Source of the DNA: Terriglobia bacterium
GTDB lineage: Bacteria; Acidobacteriota; Terriglobia; UBA7540
Direction: 5' to 3'
Length of the DNA: 64,000 nt
Assembly: GCA_035712365.1 (NCBI GenBank)
Contig: DASTAW010000048.1
Location: forward strand, 186,001-250,000
Shown: piece after piece, positions 1 to 8,406 of the stretch
Numbering within the stretch: position 1 is the stretch's first letter
How the letters are laid out: every line of letters begins with the position of its first letter
Position numbers and translations under genes: made by a program
The notes under the pieces: model-generated
Database searches by the model: none
What the model was told of the DNA's origin: nothing
Seen by the model: only the letters and a program-made list of their open reading frames with translations

Positions 1-204
1 TCCGTGCAGACCGTCAAGCAATGAAGTGGACTTGAAGTTCCCCCGGCCTAAGCCGCTGTCGCACTGCAGCGCGTAGACCCAGCGAAGGGCGACCGGGTTC
101 CCGACTTCCTGAAATTGGCCGGTTTGCGGCCGCTGCCACTGAGCGTGGATGTAGAGTTGCAGGTCGCGCGGAGCTTTGCTGTCCGCCACTCCTGAGGCTC
201 TCAT
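1..204 (-). CDS. Partial unidentified gene coupled to iolB
   Basis: The leftward reading frame begins with an ATG at 204 that overlaps the iolB stop codon (ATGA at 204-201). It is preceded by a GGAGG five bases upstream, inside the end of iolB, and stays open for 68 codons to the window edge. The start MRASGVADSK and the segment LYIHAQWQRPQTGQF can be read. I do not recognise the product. The pattern L-Y-I-x-x-x-W-x-x-P-x-x-G-x-F faintly recalls the N-terminus of aldehyde dehydrogenases, which would fit the missing malonate-semialdehyde dehydrogenase (IolA/MmsA). The residues after NP do not follow that family, so this is only a guess. The stop/start overlap and the ribosome site argue strongly that a real, translationally coupled operon member continues to the left. 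Confidence 0.6.
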   Translation of the reverse strand, partial: MRASGVADSKAPRDLQLYIHAQWQRPQTGQFQEVGNPVALRWVYALQCDSGLGRGNFKSTSLLDGLHG

Positions 205-1085
205 GTCCGCCTCCACTCTTGTTCCACGCGGTCGTAATGATAGCGTACCAACGGTAGGCGTGGGTCTATGTTCGTCCACGTCGAACAAACCCAGGCATGA
301 TCGGGATCCGCGACGTTGGCAAGCGAACGGGCACTCCCCGCTAGACAATTCAGGTAGTAGACGTTATACCCGTGGCCGGCAACAACAGGATGGAAGCCGT
401 CACGGACTAGCACGACATCGCCGTCAGTCACAGTTAGAGTTACGTCGTTCCGGCCTTCTCCGCGGTAAAGACGCTGATACGCATATCCCGCTTGGCGATC
501 CATGCGGTAGTAATAGATCTCTTCCAAGTCGACTTCAAGGGGAGGATTGTGCACATCGTGCTTGTGCGGTGGGTAGCTCGACCAGTTTCCGCCCGGTGTA
601 TAGACTTCCACCAGCATCAATTTATCTGCGGGAAATTCTGGCGGCATCACATCTACAATTTGACGTGAAGCGTTGCCGCCACCTCGCAAACTCACTCTGA
701 CATCTTTCGGCGAAATCAGCCTTGGTTCAAGCCGGGCATTCGACGGCACGGAACACAAGGCGAACTCACAATCGGTCTCCGCCTCGACCCGCAAGCAGTT
801 GCCGGGAGGCAGGTACAGCGCATAAGGAAGGCCGTCGAAGACATGGGTTCTTTCTCCAATGCACCGCCGTCCCTCACCCCAATCCGTCCAGCATTTTCCC
901 CCCAGGAGGACAAGTGCCGTTTCCTGATCGTCGCTCAGGACCTTCCAACTTGTGTTCGCTGCAAGGCGGTGGACAAAGAAGCTCATATACTCCCATCCTG
1001 CTTCCCCCCGCGTAAGATGTATCAGTTCGCCTGATTGTCCAACCGTGATCTTCTTCGAATGAACGCAATGAGTGCCCAAGCTCAT
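201..1085 (-). CDS. iolB: 5-deoxy-glucuronate isomerase IolB
   Basis: Cytoplasmic cupin-fold enzyme that converts 5-deoxy-D-glucuronate into 5-dehydro-2-deoxy-D-gluconate in myo-inositol degradation. The 294-residue product has the usual IolB length. It carries the family's metal-site region (PPHKHD, then EEIYYYR) and the late stretch around H-P-V-V-A-G-H-G-Y-N-V-Y-Y-L-N, with a C-terminal R-Y-H-Y-D-R. An in-frame TTG at 1103 would give a slightly longer protein. However, a strong GGAGGAG lies within that extension, nine bases before the ATG at 1085, so 1085 is the better start. It is the penultimate readable gene of a leftward iol operon, 146 bp after the LacI-type regulator gene, and its stop overlaps the start of the next gene. 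Confidence 0.93.
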   Translation of the reverse strand: MSLGTHCVHSKKITVGQSGELIHLTRGEAGWEYMSFFVHRLAANTSWKVLSDDQETALVLLGGKCWTDWGEGRRCIGERTHVFDGLPYALYLPPGNCLRVEAETDCEFALCSVPSNARLEPRLISPKDVRVSLRGGGNASRQIVDVMPPEFPADKLMLVEVYTPGGNWSSYPPHKHDVHNPPLEVDLEEIYYYRMDRQAGYAYQRLYRGEGRNDVTLTVTDGDVVLVRDGFHPVVAGHGYNVYYLNCLAGSARSLANVADPDHAWVCSTWTNIDPRLPLVRYHYDRVEQEWRRT

Positions 1086-1231
1086 TTCTGTTTTCTCCTC
1101 CAAATCCTACTTAGACCTGCCTTCTTCTTTCGCTTGCAGCCTGCAAATCGAAAATGGCGATTGCTTATCCACGTCACGCTTTGGAGACTGGGACTCATGT
1201 TCTGCATGACAACGTAACTCCCGATTCGCTT

Positions 1232-2365
1232 TTATGGCGTCCCCTCCCTGGTTAACTGGACTTCGGAGGTATGTTCGGATATCTGCAATGGCTCACCCGA
1301 TGCACTTTCCACCGGCCTTCTCATACGAAGCGTAAAGCCACATGATTCACGCACTATCATTCGAGGAATCAGCTTCCTGATGATCGGTGGACCGGACTTA
1401 TGCTCTATCCGCTTCAACAAAACTTCCGCAGCCTCAGCTCCGACCTCGTATTTCGGCAAGTCTATGGTTGTCAAACGCGGATGGAAGCCATCCATTAAGG
1501 GATAATCATCGAAACTCACCAAAGCGAAGTGCTCAGGGCAGCGCATTCCCATTTCGTTCGCCGCTTTCAAAAAGCCAGCGGTCATAGGGTAATTCGCCAC
1601 ATATACGGCATCCGGCCGGCGGGGGAGCAAGGTGAGGCCAGCCCGATAGCCAGAATCGAAATGGTAGTCTCCTTCGACTACCAGATCTGGGAGCATGGGT
1701 AATCCGCTAGACTTTAATGCCTTCCTAAAGCCCTGCAAGCGTGCCCGGCCGTTACTTACATTGAGAGGACCACCCACAAGAGCGATTTTATGGTTTCCCA
1801 TTCGTGCCAAATGACATACGGCCTCAAATGCCCCTTGAACGTCATCAGTAAGGACTACATCTGTTTTCAAACCGGGACATGTTCTCATCATCAGGACGAA
1901 TGGAACTTCTGTATCTGACAGCATCTGGAGTTGCCGCGTAGTGAAGGGTCCTGGCGCCTTAGTAATCAAGATTCCGTCCACGCGTTTCGAGAGCAGCAAC
2001 TCAAGGTACTGTTCTTCTTTGTCCTGGCGGTTATCGCTGTTACATAGAAGGGTACTGTAACCGCTTTTCTGAGCCGTATCCTCAGCGCCGCGAACGACAA
2101 GCGGGAAGAAAGGATTGGCGATGTCGGGTACGATGATCCCAATCGTATGGCTTTGCCGCTTTGCCAAGCTCCGTGCAACCAAATTAGGACGGTAGTTCAG
2201 TTCGCGGACCGCCGACTCTACACGCCGTCGCAAAGTCGAGCTCACTTGATCACTATTATTGATGACCGCTGAAACTGTGAAAACTGAAACGCGCGCTTTT
2301 CGAGCGACGTCGTAAATGTTCGCCGTCTTCTTGAAACTCCGTCTTCTTCTTTTCTTTGGATGCAT
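1232..2365 (-). CDS. LacI-family transcriptional regulator
   Basis: A 377-residue LacI/GalR-type repressor. After a basic leader rich in K and R, a helix-turn-helix (about residues 15-40, ANIYDVARKARVSVFTVS) and hinge helix (YRPNLVARSLAKRQS) precede a periplasmic-binding-protein-like effector domain opening with TIGIIVPDIANPFFPLVVRG. An AAGGA lies just before the ATG. The gene sits 20 bp after iolC and ahead of iolB in the same direction, so it is probably co-transcribed with the inositol genes. By inference it controls this operon in response to inositol or a pathway intermediate. Many characterised iol operons instead use a DeoR-type (Bacillus IolR) or RpiR-type regulator. No operator could be assigned convincingly by eye. 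Confidence 0.92.
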   Translation of the reverse strand: MHPKKRRRRSFKKTANIYDVARKARVSVFTVSAVINNSDQVSSTLRRRVESAVRELNYRPNLVARSLAKRQSHTIGIIVPDIANPFFPLVVRGAEDTAQKSGYSTLLCNSDNRQDKEEQYLELLLSKRVDGILITKAPGPFTTRQLQMLSDTEVPFVLMMRTCPGLKTDVVLTDDVQGAFEAVCHLARMGNHKIALVGGPLNVSNGRARLQGFRKALKSSGLPMLPDLVVEGDYHFDSGYRAGLTLLPRRPDAVYVANYPMTAGFLKAANEMGMRCPEHFALVSFDDYPLMDGFHPRLTTIDLPKYEVGAEAAEVLLKRIEHKSGPPIIRKLIPRMIVRESCGFTLRMRRPVESASGEPLQISEHTSEVQLTREGTP

Positions 2366-2385
2366 ATTCCTTCAAATCCTTCCGC

Positions 2386-3348
2386 TTATGTGAGCGTGCC
2401 CGAATTCGTCGCCTTGCCCGCGGCAAGGAGACTTGTAACCTCGTCTAGGCGCGGCATGGCATCTGAGCAACTCACTCGACTGACAACAACTGCGGCGGCG
2501 GCATTTCCGTATTGCAGGCACTCTTCCAGTGGGAAACCTCGGTCGAGAGCGTAAAGGAAACCCGCTGCAAACCCATCGCCGGCTCCGATCGTACTGACTA
2601 CATTGACTGGAATAGGATGAGCCGACCACGATCCTTCCTGCGTGAGGGCTGTTACTCCATTCGCTCCGAGTTTGCAGACAACAATCCTCACACCCCTTGA
2701 CATAGCAGCTTTGGCTTGTTGGGGCACTTCAGACTCGCCAGTGAGCAAAAGCAATTCATCCTCATTGCCAAGGACGACATCTATCCATGGAAGAGCTCTA
2801 CGCGCCACCTCACCAGCGCTAGCCGACGAAGGCCACGAACTTGCGCGATAATCAACGTCAAAAACCGTACACAAACCCGCTTCCCGAGCGGCTGATAAGG
2901 CCCTGAAGGTTGATTCGCGGGAAGGGGAAGCGCACAAGCTTGTGCCATTAGTCACAAACATCCTCGCGTGCTGGACGTAAGCCAGTTCAGCTTCATCCAG
3001 AACGACCTGCGAATCGGCAGGTTCGCTCCGGTAGAAAACCTGAGGGAAATGACGGGGCGGTGATACCTCCGTAAGACAGAGAGATGTGTTGTAGTCTTCA
3101 ACAAGTCGGACGTATTGTCTGTCAACCCCTTCCCGCGAAAGGACCTCCAGTAAATAGTCCGCCAAGAGATCTTTGCCGAGGCATCCAATGATTCCCACTC
3201 GTAAGCCGAGACGAGCAAGGCCAATTGCAATGTTGGCGCTGGATCCCCCCAGATGCCTCGAAAAATGTTCCACTTGAGCGAGAGGACGATTGTGCTCTAC
3301 TGCGTACAAATCATAGCCAATCCTTCCCAAAACACACACATCCATCAT
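2386..3348 (-). CDS. iolC: 5-dehydro-2-deoxygluconokinase IolC (PfkB family)
   Basis: Ribokinase/PfkB-fold kinase that phosphorylates 5-dehydro-2-deoxy-D-gluconate, the product of IolB. The 320-residue protein shows the substrate-side GGSSAN motif (34-39), the IolC-like D-x-D-Y-R segment (DVDYRASSW, about 164-172), a G-N-E-D-E turn (194-198) and the C-terminal anion-hole/catalytic motif GAGDGF (255-260, with D258 as the expected base). Two consecutive ATG codons lie at 3348 and 3345 after a GAGG, and the second is better spaced. It follows the aldolase gene by 15 bp and precedes the regulator gene by 20 bp, as expected of a tight operon. Some bacteria fuse IolC to a DUF2090 aldolase-like domain. 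Here the kinase is free-standing. Confidence 0.93.
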   Translation of the reverse strand: MMDVCVLGRIGYDLYAVEHNRPLAQVEHFSRHLGGSSANIAIGLARLGLRVGIIGCLGKDLLADYLLEVLSREGVDRQYVRLVEDYNTSLCLTEVSPPRHFPQVFYRSEPADSQVVLDEAELAYVQHARMFVTNGTSLCASPSRESTFRALSAAREAGLCTVFDVDYRASSWPSSASAGEVARRALPWIDVVLGNEDELLLLTGESEVPQQAKAAMSRGVRIVVCKLGANGVTALTQEGSWSAHPIPVNVVSTIGAGDGFAAGFLYALDRGFPLEECLQYGNAAAAVVVSRVSCSDAMPRLDEVTSLLAAGKATNSGTLT

Positions 3349-3363
3349 GTTCCCTCAACAAAC

Positions 3364-4440
3364 TTATTGGCGCACTCCGCGAACGTGCTTTCTCTGAAGG
3401 ACGGGGGAATTTGAACCGGACTTCCTAAGATTCAAAATCGCTTCTTCTAACTTGACACCGCGGTGGACCATCGAGGTCAAGGCGCGACACATTGGCAATG
3501 GGTCCTCATGTTTTCCAGGAAAAAGCAAGTTGCGACCGATGATCGCGCCGCGGACGCGAGTACTCGAAGCAAAGCCGTCCGAAAAATCCCCAAGCGTGTC
3601 AGATGGCCTCTCGCGTGGAGGTCCGCCAAGTAACAGAATAGGCACCGTCGTCGCCCGACCCACCGAACCAAAGTTCTCACAATATGGGAGCTTCAGCCAC
3701 AGATTGGACGAGGAATCACCAAGCGCCGTGGCAATGCCACACTGTCGAACGAGAGTCGCCGAATCCGTTTTCACGCAATAACCATTCCCGTCCCGAACAA
3801 CTTCGAGTGGCTCCAGGAATGCGGTCAACTGACACCGTCGCAATTCATTCAATTCCCGTGAACAGGCCAGAATGGTCCGGGCCGATGCGGGGTCCAATGG
3901 ATCCAAACGGTAAAGCATTTTGCCGCCGTCACAGCCCAATTCGGCAAGACGCTGTGCCGTAATGGATGTGAAGCTGTCTTCCATTTCAAAGGCGCATCCT
4001 GCCAGGCCGCCTCGATTCATGCTCCCAACGATGACTTTCGAATCGAGGAACGTCTGCCTCCTTCGCTGACGTTCGAGAGAACTTAGGAGCAGGAGCTCGT
4101 CTAGCACGTCACTCGCGGCCACTATTCCGTCGAGGTCTGGATCTGACAAAAGGCGACGTGCCCGCGCCAACAGTTGGTAACGGTCGCCCATTGCTAGATC
4201 ATCATCACGTATCCGTGTAATGCCCCGTGCGGGATGGTCCAGTGCCACCAAAACCAGCTTTCCATCCCTACACAGTTGTGGGCGTTTCTTTCTTCTTCGA
4301 GCCTCCTGTTCGATCAACTCCGGATGATCGATCCTGAGGTCTGTAATCCTTTCGAATAAGTTCGCTGGCAAATATGCCTCTGCATTGAAACCACCAGCCT
4401 TGAAATCAGACCGTTCAGCCTCACTTAAGCCTTTTTTCAT
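3364..4440 (-). CDS. Cgl0159-type (beta/alpha)8 aldolase, inositol operon
   Basis: A 358-residue protein resembling the Cgl0159 family of (beta/alpha)8-barrel proteins found in actinobacterial inositol operons. Visible features are the early strand LVALDHPARG (63-72), IVAASDVLDELL (106-117), the segment CDGGKMLYRLD (about 170-180), LWLKLPYCENFG and the phosphate-loop-like ILLLGGPP. From its position between iolE and iolC I infer that it cleaves 5-dehydro-2-deoxygluconate 6-phosphate into dihydroxyacetone phosphate and malonate semialdehyde, the step done by IolJ elsewhere. Lysines in GGKML and WLKLP are candidates for a Schiff base, but this is not established from sequence alone. It starts 3 bp after the iolE stop, so translation is probably coupled. 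Confidence 0.78.
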   Translation of the reverse strand: MKKGLSEAERSDFKAGGFNAEAYLPANLFERITDLRIDHPELIEQEARRRKKRPQLCRDGKLVLVALDHPARGITRIRDDDLAMGDRYQLLARARRLLSDPDLDGIVAASDVLDELLLLSSLERQRRRQTFLDSKVIVGSMNRGGLAGCAFEMEDSFTSITAQRLAELGCDGGKMLYRLDPLDPASARTILACSRELNELRRCQLTAFLEPLEVVRDGNGYCVKTDSATLVRQCGIATALGDSSSNLWLKLPYCENFGSVGRATTVPILLLGGPPRERPSDTLGDFSDGFASSTRVRGAIIGRNLLFPGKHEDPLPMCRALTSMVHRGVKLEEAILNLRKSGSNSPVLQRKHVRGVRQ

Positions 4441-4443
4441 CCT

Positions 4444-5346
4444 TCAATACCCCAGTTGCGATAGAAAACGCCTTGCGGCACTGGCGTTCGCCGACGGCGT
4501 GTCGGCACCTCGTCCCCCAGCCAGCACATCCTGCTCAACGACAACCCAGCCTTGGAATTGCAGGTCCCGCAAGGCCTCAAGAACTCTTGTAACATCTATA
4601 TTCCCTTCGCCGAGCCGCGCAAACACCCCGTGGCGCACCCCTGCATGGAAATCCAGTTCCTTCGAGCGGGCGGAATTCAGCAGGCTCGTAGAAATATCCT
4701 TGAGGTGTACACAGAGGACCCGTCTCCCGTACCGTTCTAACAAATCAATGGGATTACCTCCTCCATATACACAATGGCCAGTGTCCAAGCATAATCCTAA
4801 TTCGTCGCCAGAAAACATGGTTAGAAGTCGATCAATCTCGTTGGGAGTTTCGACGTGTGTTCCCACATGGTGATGAAAGGCAACTCTCATTCCATGGCTC
4901 ATGCATAGCTGAGTAACTCTCCGGATCGCCTGCGTAGCGATTTGCCATTCCGAATCACTCCAGGAATGACGGGTGGCCTCGGCGGTGCGTCCGGCGGTTG
5001 CGGACCGTTCAGCGCAGACTTCGTCAGAAAGAATCAGCAAGCGACAACTAGCTTGGCGGGTTAGGACGGCTGTTCGCTCGATGTGAGTCAATCCGTCGCG
5101 ATGCGCTTCGATCTTCCCCAGAGGAAAGGCAACAAAGGCGGAACAAAGCTCCAGATTGCGCTGCTGCAGTTCCTGTCGCAGGGCTGACGGGTCCGTAGGT
5201 AAAAAGCCATACGGGCCCAGCTCGGTTGCGGCGTACCCTGCCTCAGCAATTTCGTCAAGCACGCGTGAATACGGATACTCGGGCGGAAAAGCAATCGACT
5301 CAGTAATTCCCCAGCTCACAGGAGCACTCGCGATTCGCAGGGTCAT
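4444..5346 (-). CDS. iolE: 2-keto-myo-inositol dehydratase IolE
   Basis: Sugar-phosphate-isomerase/epimerase-like TIM barrel of 300 residues that dehydrates 2-keto-myo-inositol (scyllo-inosose) to the trihydroxycyclohexane-dione used by IolD. It carries the family's landmarks: APVSWG near the N-terminus (8-13), the HHHVGTH metal segment (158-164), LDTGH (187-191), HLKD (214-217), the loop GVFARLGEG, and a C-terminal WVVVEQD with the metal-binding E271/D273. The start ATG has an AGGAG eight bases upstream. The gene is 35 bp after iolG and 3 bp before the aldolase gene. The IolI epimerase belongs to the same fold, but the HHHVGTH and EQD context fits IolE better. Confidence 0.92.
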   Translation of the reverse strand: MTLRIASAPVSWGITESIAFPPEYPYSRVLDEIAEAGYAATELGPYGFLPTDPSALRQELQQRNLELCSAFVAFPLGKIEAHRDGLTHIERTAVLTRQASCRLLILSDEVCAERSATAGRTAEATRHSWSDSEWQIATQAIRRVTQLCMSHGMRVAFHHHVGTHVETPNEIDRLLTMFSGDELGLCLDTGHCVYGGGNPIDLLERYGRRVLCVHLKDISTSLLNSARSKELDFHAGVRHGVFARLGEGNIDVTRVLEALRDLQFQGWVVVEQDVLAGGRGADTPSANASAARRFLSQLGY

Positions 5347-5380
5347 TCTACAATCTCCTGGCCCGAGACCTTAAGGGGAG

Positions 5381-6421
5381 TCACATACCAGCCACGCTTG
5401 CTGGCCCCGCCTCTGTAGAAACCTCCACCGGGCGCGATTCTCGAAACGATTGTTCCGCCGCCAGAGCGGCGATCAGAGCCTGCCGTCCGTCTTGGCCCGT
5501 GACGCGCACCGGCTTGCCGGCGATAACGTTCCGAACAAAGTCACGCATCTCTTCCAGATAAGCGTCGGCAAAGCGAACCAGCCAATGGTTTACGATGTCC
5601 TGCCTGATGCCATCCCTGGTCAAAACATGAAAGGCGGTCTGGCGCAGGTAGCCCACATGCACAGCGCCCTTTGTCCCCAAAACCTCGGTACGAATGTCAT
5701 AGCCATAAGTCGCCTTGCGAAAAGCCTCTATGTTTCCGATCCCTCCGCGGGAAAAACGCAGATTAACCAATGTCGCATCAACATCGCCGAAGCGTGCGAG
5801 CTCAGGACAAGCCAGCAATCCAGCGTATGAGTGGATTCCAGCCACTTCGTCTTTCATCATCCATCGGGCCAAATCAAAGTCATGGATGGCCACATCGCTG
5901 AAGATGGTCCCGTTTACGCCTCCTTGAAAAAAAGCTGGGGGAGGAGGCTGCTGATCGCGCGCAACTGACTTGAAGATCACGGGATCCCCGATTTCCCCGG
6001 CCTCGATTTGCTGCTGGGCCGCGGCATAGGCCGGATCATACCGGCGCATGAAACCGATTTGGAGCTGGACTCCTGCTTTGGTTACAACAGCCAGAGTTTT
6101 GTCTGCGTCCTCCTTCGAGAGGGCCAGCGGCTTCTCGCAGAAGATATGCTTTCCATGGACTGCCGCCTCCTCAATAGCTTTTCCATGGAATTTCGAAGGC
6201 GCGGCGATGACAACGGCGCGAATTTCTTTGTGTTCGAGAATGCCTTCCAGCTTGTCGTAATATTGTGGGATCTCCAATTCCGCCGCCACCTGCGCGGCAC
6301 GCCTGCCGTCCGCATCGGCCACCGCGATGAGCCTTGCCTCTGGGATCTTTCGCCGGAGGTTTTCCGCATGCCGTTTGCCCAGCGTCCCCACTCCGACAAC
6401 GGCTGTACCTAGTTGCTCCAC
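5381..6421 (-). CDS. iolG: Inositol 2-dehydrogenase IolG (Gfo/Idh/MocA family)
   Basis: NAD-dependent oxidoreductase of 346 residues, expected to oxidise myo-inositol to 2-keto-myo-inositol as the first catabolic step. The Rossmann fingerprint GVGTLGKRHAENL lies at 10-22, the Gfo/Idh/MocA signature EKP at 96-98, and the substrate-site D-x-x-x-H (D176-H180) followed by DLARW matches inositol dehydrogenases. The start is a GTG at 6421 with AGAGGTG upstream. The nearby ATG is in another frame. The gene heads the compact iolG-iolE-aldolase-iolC block and lies 112 bp downstream of the transporter gene, so it may be co-transcribed with it. A role on scyllo- or chiro-inositol cannot be excluded. Confidence 0.9.
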   Translation of the reverse strand: MEQLGTAVVGVGTLGKRHAENLRRKIPEARLIAVADADGRRAAQVAAELEIPQYYDKLEGILEHKEIRAVVIAAPSKFHGKAIEEAAVHGKHIFCEKPLALSKEDADKTLAVVTKAGVQLQIGFMRRYDPAYAAAQQQIEAGEIGDPVIFKSVARDQQPPPPAFFQGGVNGTIFSDVAIHDFDLARWMMKDEVAGIHSYAGLLACPELARFGDVDATLVNLRFSRGGIGNIEAFRKATYGYDIRTEVLGTKGAVHVGYLRQTAFHVLTRDGIRQDIVNHWLVRFADAYLEEMRDFVRNVIAGKPVRVTGQDGRQALIAALAAEQSFRESRPVEVSTEAGPASVAGM

Positions 6422-6510
6422 GACGCATCACCTCTTCAGCCTGAATCGCTTCGTTGCTAACCGCTTAGGACTTGGGAGCCTTACTAAAGATCGGCGGTCC
6501 CATCTGACAG

Positions 6511-6528
6511 TTATCCCTGTTGGGATAA
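6511..6528. other. Short perfect hairpin between transporter gene and iolG
   Basis: TTATCCC, loop TGTT, GGGATAA: a perfect 7-bp inverted repeat located 5 bp past the stop codon of the permease gene on the leftward transcript. There is no U-run on either side, so it is not a standard intrinsic terminator. It could be an mRNA-stabilising or attenuating stem that separates expression of the transporter from iolG, or an operator. The role is not determined. Confidence 0.4.
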
Positions 6529-6532
6529 TCCT

Positions 6533-7828
6533 TTATGAAAACCCGGTACGTTTCCACAGGACCCACCCGCAAATCACCAGGAACAACAGCATGGCCAGGA
6601 CTAGTCCGACCATCCAACCCATTTTCATCCCGATCGGTGGAATTGTGGCAAGAGATCCCAGCCAGACAAAGACCGCCACAGCGGCAACTACAATTAGTCC
6701 GTCCCACCATCGGCGAGCGGGAACCTCACGGGCAACAATGTCTTCCCCTCGCTGGGAAGCCTGCGCGTCTTCAAGACTCAAGCCGTAGCGGAGACACTCA
6801 CGCGCGATGGCTTCTTGGGTGGAAGCCTGTTCAGCCGCAGGGGCCGCGGCCATGCTGATGGCTACCGCCCCAACGATCATGGTCATGGAGCCGGCAAGAA
6901 CCAGCCAGCGTGTCGCGCTACCGCTGCCGCCAAATTCACCGAATACAAGAGCTCCCCAGGCAAGTCCCCAGAGTTGGTTCGTATTCGAAAGGGGAACACC
7001 CCGGCCTATGCCAATATATTTGGCGGCATAATTCTGGAAAAGGTCTCCCACTACCCAACAGAACCCTCCGAGAAATAGCCAGAAAAGCGCTGTCTTCGCC
7101 TCCCTGAGGTCACTCAGTACTCTACTTGCGCCGCCGAGAAACGTCAACGCAAGCGCCGACATCGTAATGAGCTCGCCGACCGTGAAAATGGTTACGAACG
7201 AAATCGGGTTTGTGCCGCTCAAGTAAGCTTTACGATACGGAATGTACATGGTTCCGAACATCAAACCCGCGGCGACCGCGAATGCGATTCCAAGCAGAGC
7301 CCTGTGCGGGGAGGACGAGTTTTCCTGGGAGGAGGCGTAACCAAGAAGGACAGCACCACCCAGAATCGCAATGGCCCCTCCCACGACTTTGACCCAATTC
7401 CCGATCCCCGCACCTCGAAGTTCTCTGAAGAAAAACCAGCCCCAGAATACCCCCACCAGACTGTTAATATTCCACAGAGGAAATGCAATGGAGAGCCCCA
7501 CATCGCGGACCGCAAAAACGGTTAAAGTGTTTCCTACAGCCCAGAGCGATCCAGCCAAGACCGCCCAGATCATCAGATGCGCCCTTTGGCGCAGATCGAC
7601 GAAGACATAAACTGTGCCTTTGAGAATCGTCGGTAGTGTCCATCGAGCGACGAACACGCCGGACACCATCGCCAGCGAAATCAGGAATGGAGAAAACCCA
7701 ACCGCCACCAGCTTAGTAGGCGCCTCCGCGCCGGCTAGCCACGTGGCGGCGGCCAAGCCGCACAGGACGCCTAGCCCATGAAGCGTACCAGTTTTCGCTC
7801 CTAATGATCTACTGGTCTGCACCGGCAT
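6533..7828 (-). CDS. Sugar permease of the GRP/DMT transporter type
   Basis: Inner-membrane permease of 431 residues with about ten hydrophobic helices and an added C-terminal part (a hydrophilic stretch near 330-370, then two more helices). The internal repeats are characteristic of the glucose/ribose porter group in the drug/metabolite transporter superfamily: WAVGNTLTVFAVRDVGLSIA, FPLWNINSLVGVFWGW, and the later NTNQLWGLAWGALVFGE. By position it is a candidate inositol or related polyol importer, which is inference. A TTG at 7831 precedes the ATG at 7828. GGAGGT lies eight bases before the ATG, so 7828 is preferred. It is the first large gene of the leftward iol run and is divergent from iolD. 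Confidence 0.85.
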   Translation of the reverse strand: MPVQTSRSLGAKTGTLHGLGVLCGLAAATWLAGAEAPTKLVAVGFSPFLISLAMVSGVFVARWTLPTILKGTVYVFVDLRQRAHLMIWAVLAGSLWAVGNTLTVFAVRDVGLSIAFPLWNINSLVGVFWGWFFFRELRGAGIGNWVKVVGGAIAILGGAVLLGYASSQENSSSPHRALLGIAFAVAAGLMFGTMYIPYRKAYLSGTNPISFVTIFTVGELITMSALALTFLGGASRVLSDLREAKTALFWLFLGGFCWVVGDLFQNYAAKYIGIGRGVPLSNTNQLWGLAWGALVFGEFGGSGSATRWLVLAGSMTMIVGAVAISMAAAPAAEQASTQEAIARECLRYGLSLEDAQASQRGEDIVAREVPARRWWDGLIVVAAVAVFVWLGSLATIPPIGMKMGWMVGLVLAMLLFLVICGWVLWKRTGFS

Positions 7829-8406
7829 CAAGATTAACCTCCGGTTGACACCATTACCACAAAGCGGAGACAGGTGGGCAACTTCTGTCCAACATCACGC
7901 AGCTACGCCGACGACCTTGAGTTAATGAAGGAGGACTAGTAAGCTGACCCCGATCATCAAGACAGCCACCGCCCAAAACTGGCTGTCTGTGAAGACCGCT
8001 ATTGCCAGCGACACTTCGAAGCGCATTTTTCCGCCTGGATTCCACAACCGAACTTGACTAACCCAAACTCTGCCCATTGGCACCACCACGCACTCCCGGG
8101 CGTGGTGCAACTCTATCATGGCCGACCTTGCTCTTCCCGGCCAGGGCGGCAGATCGCGTCGGCGACAATATATTCCATTGAAGCCGAAAACTGGCTTCGA
8201 CAACTGAAATTACATAAACGGTTAGCCGGAATCTTTACGAAAACACGAGTATGATCATCCGGCACCGATGTAGATGTCAAGCCTTTTTTCATGACAACGT
8301 CTGGCGTTAATTAGCTAAGCGCATCGACAACCGCAGAAACTAATATCGGGCAACGCGGGCTTATGATATAACAAGCCCATCTCCGAAACCAAAGGAGGGG
8401 GTCGCC
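7829..8406. promoter_or_regulatory. Divergent control region between iol operon and iolD
   Basis: A 578-bp region separates the leftward permease/iol run from rightward iolD, so both promoters should lie here. The clearest structure is an 8-bp perfect inverted repeat, CACCACGC (8084-8091) and GCGTGGTG (8100-8107), with an 8-base spacer. It could be a regulator site or a hairpin. The ribosome site of iolD (AAGGAGGGGG) is at the right end. A possible -10 (TATGAT, about 8362) lacks a convincing -35. No textbook LacI operator with a central CG could be assigned. Confidence 0.4.
7922..8026 (-). CDS. Possible 34-residue single-span membrane peptide
   Basis: A short leftward frame begins MRFEVSLAIAVF and ends in a hydrophobic stretch (AVAVLMIGVSLLVLLH) long enough to span the membrane. 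AGGCGG lies about five bases before the ATG. It stands 93 bp upstream of the permease gene in the same direction and could be a small membrane subunit or a leader of that operon. The frame is also open further upstream. No family is recognised, and it could be chance. Confidence 0.25.
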   Translation of the reverse strand: MRFEVSLAIAVFTDSQFWAVAVLMIGVSLLVLLH

